Origin: Lophius americanus
Taxonomy: Eukaryota > Chordata > Actinopteri > Lophiiformes > Lophiidae
Reading direction: 5' to 3'
NCBI GenBank assembly: GCA_037951165.1
Contig: JBBDHG010000063.1
Coordinates: 1,550,001 to 1,614,000 of the forward strand
DNA length: 64,000 nt
Shown here: in pieces, positions 61,164 to 64,000 of the stretch
Numbering within the stretch: position 1 is the stretch's first letter
Layout of the letters: each line of letters starts with the position of its first letter
Position numbers and translations under genes: made by a program
Notes under the pieces: generated by a model
What the model was told of the DNA's origin: nothing
Databases searched by the model: none
The model's input: the letters and a program-made list of their open reading frames with translations, nothing else

Positions 61164-61965
61164 CATGCTACAAATTAAAAATACATCTTCATCAAGTTTA
61201 CAACACACAATCTTCAAAAGCCACAACACATTAAGAAAAAAAATCTGCAAAAGCCACAGGACAACAGAAGTGTTTACGAAGGACACACTCAAAAGGGATG
61301 CATCCCCGGACACGCTTATTTATTCCTTCATTTAGTGAGTAAAACATAAACAATGCACAAAAAAATGAATGTTATCTTTGATTAGCCGTTGAAGCCCCGC
61401 TCAACTTTTGGGTCACGCGGTTATGGGACTTAGAATAAAACTTTAACCAACCTGGCCGAAACAACATATAAACTTAGTAATGACCATAGAATGCTCAGTA
61501 CACAAAAGCTAATGAAATCAAGGTGTATTATACTTGAATAAAACTCTTAACCAAAATGTTGCATACTGACTTCAGTCAGAATGTGAAATGTTAGGCTCAG
61601 TATCAACTTCAACTGTTGTTTTTGCGACGTTGAATAAAGTTTAATTCTTAGTCACGTGACTGTATGACTCAGTAGCTAAAGGAAGCTACCAAGGATAATC
61701 AAAATATCTTGAAACCTTTGTGCATTATATCTGTTTTATTCACTAAATGAAGCAATAAAAAAGCCTGTCGACTCGAGGGATGCATCAGTTTTGAGTCTCC
61801 TTCGTAAACACTTCGGTTGTCTTGTGGCTTTTACAGATCGTTTTCCGTAATGTGATGTGTTGTGACTTTAGCACTTTGTGTTGTGAAATCGATGATATTT
61901 TATTTATTTGTTGCGCGCACATGTGTTGTCAACTTGATGAAGATGCTTTCTTAATTTGCAGCATG
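61164..61965. mobile_element. fold-back element with ~200-bp inverted arms
   Basis: The left arm (about 61164-61363) and right arm (about 61719-61965) are inverted copies. Matching blocks in order: CATGCTRCAAATTAARAA, ATCTTCATCAAGTT-ACAACAC, AAAGCCACARGACAACMGAAG, GTGTTTACGAAGGA, GATGCATCCC, CCTTCATTTAGTGARTAAAAC or a diverged form, and TAATGCACAAA-like. The central 350 bp is unique and has no open frame of note. This structure fits a fold-back/MITE transposon. I could not define a target-site duplication. Confidence 0.75.
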
Positions 61966-61969
61966 TTTA

Positions 61970-63020
61970 AGTAGTAGAATGAGTAATAAGTACGAGTAGC
62001 AAAAGCACTGAGGTAACTCGAAAGATCTATGAAGTATTAGGGGAGCTGTAGCAACTTCCTGTCTACTAGTATAAGTAGGGATTTCTTTGTGACATGCAAC
62101 TTTCTGCCTTAAATGTATTTGATGTGTGATCTGTTGTCCTTGATGTCCTTTGACTTGTGACTTTTGTGTTTGACATTTGCTGATTTCTTTTGGACGTGTA
62201 GCTATTGCATATATGCATTTAGAATTGCCACTTTACCATGATTACAGATTGAGCTCATTGAGCAATTTTGTGCAATTGTTTCAGAAATTGTTTGTGAATT
62301 GTTAATAAATCCTACGGCAAAATAGTCCCTATCAAAAGTACCCATAGGGATACTTTAGTTACTGCAAGGGTATGTTGTTGTAAAGCACAATTCCCAAGAA
62401 TCTTCTTTGTCTTTGGGGTCACCAGTGATGGTATTTATTCACCTGAGCCCCCACTGGTCCGGTTTTGAAATCAGGATCATGTTGCTTTGGCATAGGTTTT
62501 TATGCCGGATTCTCTTTTCGTATAAAAAAGGTGAAATCAAAAAGTGCAGATAAGTTAAATAAACCACACCCTATTTTCAGTACTCCTATTTCAAAGAAGA
62601 TTTGTGACTAAAAATGAACAGAAATTCCTCAATGAAGCACAGCTGCCATACAGCTGAATACACAGTCAAAGAAGTAAAACAGGAGAAAAGCTAAAACAAC
62701 ATGCAGTCACTCAATTCAATTGCAATCACAATGCCATTTATTCTAATCGCATTAAAAACAAATAATACTATTGATGATGGACTGTAAGCATTTGAAATGC
62801 AGCCTACGCGAGTTAATATCAGAAACTAATGGCAAAAAGCTATGTTGCTTGTCTTTCTGAATAACATTTAGAAAGACATTTCGAGACATGTTTGGTACTT
62901 GTGAGGGAAGACAAACCTAAAAGGGATAGGCGTAGCTACGTTAAATCTGAAAAAATATATAAATTCCTATCTACCGTTCTAGATTATTTAAAAAAAAGTG
63001 TTGGAACCCTTGGTCTAACA
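61970..63020. other. upstream region of pfn2
   Basis: AT-rich intergenic sequence with no recognised gene or repeat. Confidence 0.45.
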
Positions 63021-63026
63021 CTTATG

Positions 63027-63190
63027 TGACGTCGCTTCTCATCAGTGCTGCATTATAATATACTTCCAATGTGTGACGGAATAAACGACAATCTCCTGTT
63101 TTTTGCGCCCAGCCTTAGCTGTGCGGCTCTGGTCCCTCTTTCTTCCGCCGCCTGCTGCCATAAAAGCACCGGGAGCGCGTTGTGCGGAGT
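63027..63190 (+). promoter_or_regulatory. pfn2: pfn2 core promoter
   Basis: TGACGTCG (CRE-like) at 63027-63034 and CATAAAAG (TATA-like) at 63159-63166, followed by GC-rich sequence GGGAGCGCGTTGTGCGG. A start site near 63190 would leave a 5' UTR of about 200 nt before the ATG. Confidence 0.55.
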
Positions 63191-63396
63191 GATCTGATAC
63201 GGACTACACCCAGACGCTGCCTCACTGCCGTGGCTTTCTTTGCTACCCCAGCCTTGACGTTGGTGAACGTCGGATTTGGGTTATATTGGAGACTCTAAAT
63301 TAGTCTATAGCGTTTTTTTCCGATTTAGCCGGCTTTGTGGGCAACCTTTCTTTCCCAACTTGTAGGGATTTTTTATATTGCAACAATTTCTTGAGC

Positions 63397-63525
63397 ATGT
63401 CTTGGCAAAGCTACGTTGAAAACCTGATGGCCGATGGCAGCTGTCAGGATAGCGCCATTGTTGGGTATTCGGACGCCAAATATGTTTGGGCAGGACATTG
63501 CGGTGGTACATTCAACAATATCACG
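63397..63525 (+). CDS. pfn2: profilin 2, first coding exon (partial gene)
   Basis: Actin-monomer-binding protein that also binds proline-rich ligands and phosphoinositides, promoting actin filament turnover; profilin 2 is enriched in neurons. This exon encodes residues 1-43, beginning MSWQSYVENLMADGSCQDSA. It includes the conserved N-terminal helix (WQSYV, half of the poly-proline-binding aromatic surface) and AIVGYSDAKYVWA, and ends NIT followed by GTAAG. Vertebrate pfn2 exon 1 ends at the same point. Two further exons completing about 140 residues are expected beyond the right edge. Similarity to profilin 2 rather than profilin 1 rests on the NLM-DG-CQ-AIVGY pattern and on the position next to tsc22d2. 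A cysteine and glycines in the WAGHCGG turn vary between paralogues. Confidence 0.93.
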
Positions 63526-63697
63526 GTAAGAAGTCCAAAATGGGTACATTTGAATGAGAGTGTGGCTCATTTGACAGTGATTTTATGTATCTATCACGCG
63601 GACGCAAACTACAATGAGTAACGGTAATGTTGTAGCAGTTGCGGGCTCTTATTAACTAGCAACCTAACGGTACCGCGGTAGAAGGTTTCACAATCCA

Positions 63698-63870
63698 TGC
63701 TAGTTCAGCGGGCTAGCTTTTTTTTTATCGCTCTCTCCTGGTTTATAGGCTAGCATGGTTCTCACTTCACACAATCTTATGATCCAACCGGGTTCTCGCT
63801 GTGTGCTAGCTTAACGGGCTAGCTATTTTATCGCTACACGCTAGCTTAGCGGGCCGGTGGGTTTGTCGCT
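63698..63870 (+). repeat. three imperfect copies of a ~33-bp repeat in pfn2 intron 1
   Basis: Units at 63698-63732, 63804-63835 and 63839-63870 share the order YGCTAGYTYARCGGGCYRG, then a T-rich spacer, then TCGCT. They lie 170-350 bp downstream of the exon 1 donor. Confidence 0.7.
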
Positions 63871-64000
63871 GGCCTGTCGGCTGCATCCTGCGAAGGAAAC
63901 ATAACGGGATTAGACATCGTGCGGTTAAAAAAAAAGACCCCTCTCAATGTAGCTAAGTCATTGAATCCCTTGTATGTAAATAACGTTGACTACACAATCG

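Noticed and set aside
1..64000. CRISPR array, operon-like defence locus or viral gene cluster
   Set aside because: The window is vertebrate nuclear DNA. The tandem repeats found are microsatellites or minisatellites without unique spacers, and no viral or retroviral gene block was recognised.

Overview
The window is teleost fish nuclear DNA. It is AT-leaning and rich in microsatellites, and holds many decayed Tc1/mariner and hAT transposons. Its intron-containing genes have clear vertebrate orthologues, and one of them, a class II CPD photolyase, is absent from placental mammals. Four protein genes and two tRNA genes could be read. All exon boundaries given were derived by hand from GT/AG sites and reading-frame continuity.

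Layout: 1-21,000 holds no protein gene I could support. It contains a decayed Tc1-like element with a nested insertion and an expanded 9-bp repeat (1.2-2.3 kb), a three-copy divergent repeat cluster (7.3-8.3 kb), Tc1 relics, two tandemly duplicated tRNA-Arg(ACG) genes (12.5 and 13.1 kb) and GATA- and GA-type microsatellites. From 21.4 to 27.5 kb, minus strand, lies the complete CPD photolyase gene (10 coding exons). It stands head-to-head with fyttd1 (28.7-32.6 kb, plus strand, 9 coding exons, 319 aa), an mRNA-export adaptor. fyttd1 runs tail-to-tail into tsc22d2 (minus strand, 57.2 down to 34.7 kb), a large TSC22-domain gene with a 1.8-kb first coding exon, a 20-kb intron packed with transposon relics, a 52-nt exon and a leucine-zipper exon. 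A GC-rich alternative first exon at 36.8 kb would give a short 148-aa TSC22 isoform. At the right edge (63.2 kb onward, plus strand) lie the promoter and first coding exon of pfn2 (profilin 2); the rest of that gene is outside the window. PFN2 next to TSC22D2 matches the human 3q25 order.

The genes do not form a pathway. The photolyase repairs UV-induced cyclobutane dimers using light, fyttd1 serves TREX-dependent mRNA export, tsc22d2 is a transcription/signalling regulator and pfn2 regulates actin. The most interesting signals are these: a spliced, in-frame N-terminal extension of the photolyase that looks like a mitochondrial presequence, placed just before an NLS-like internal start; a light-module-like E'-box flanked by inverted D-box-like sites at that gene's 5' end; the cryptic short-isoform promoter of tsc22d2; a run of near-perfect hairpins in a photolyase intron; and an 0.8-kb fold-back element between tsc22d2 and pfn2. 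I did not find an undescribed multi-gene system.
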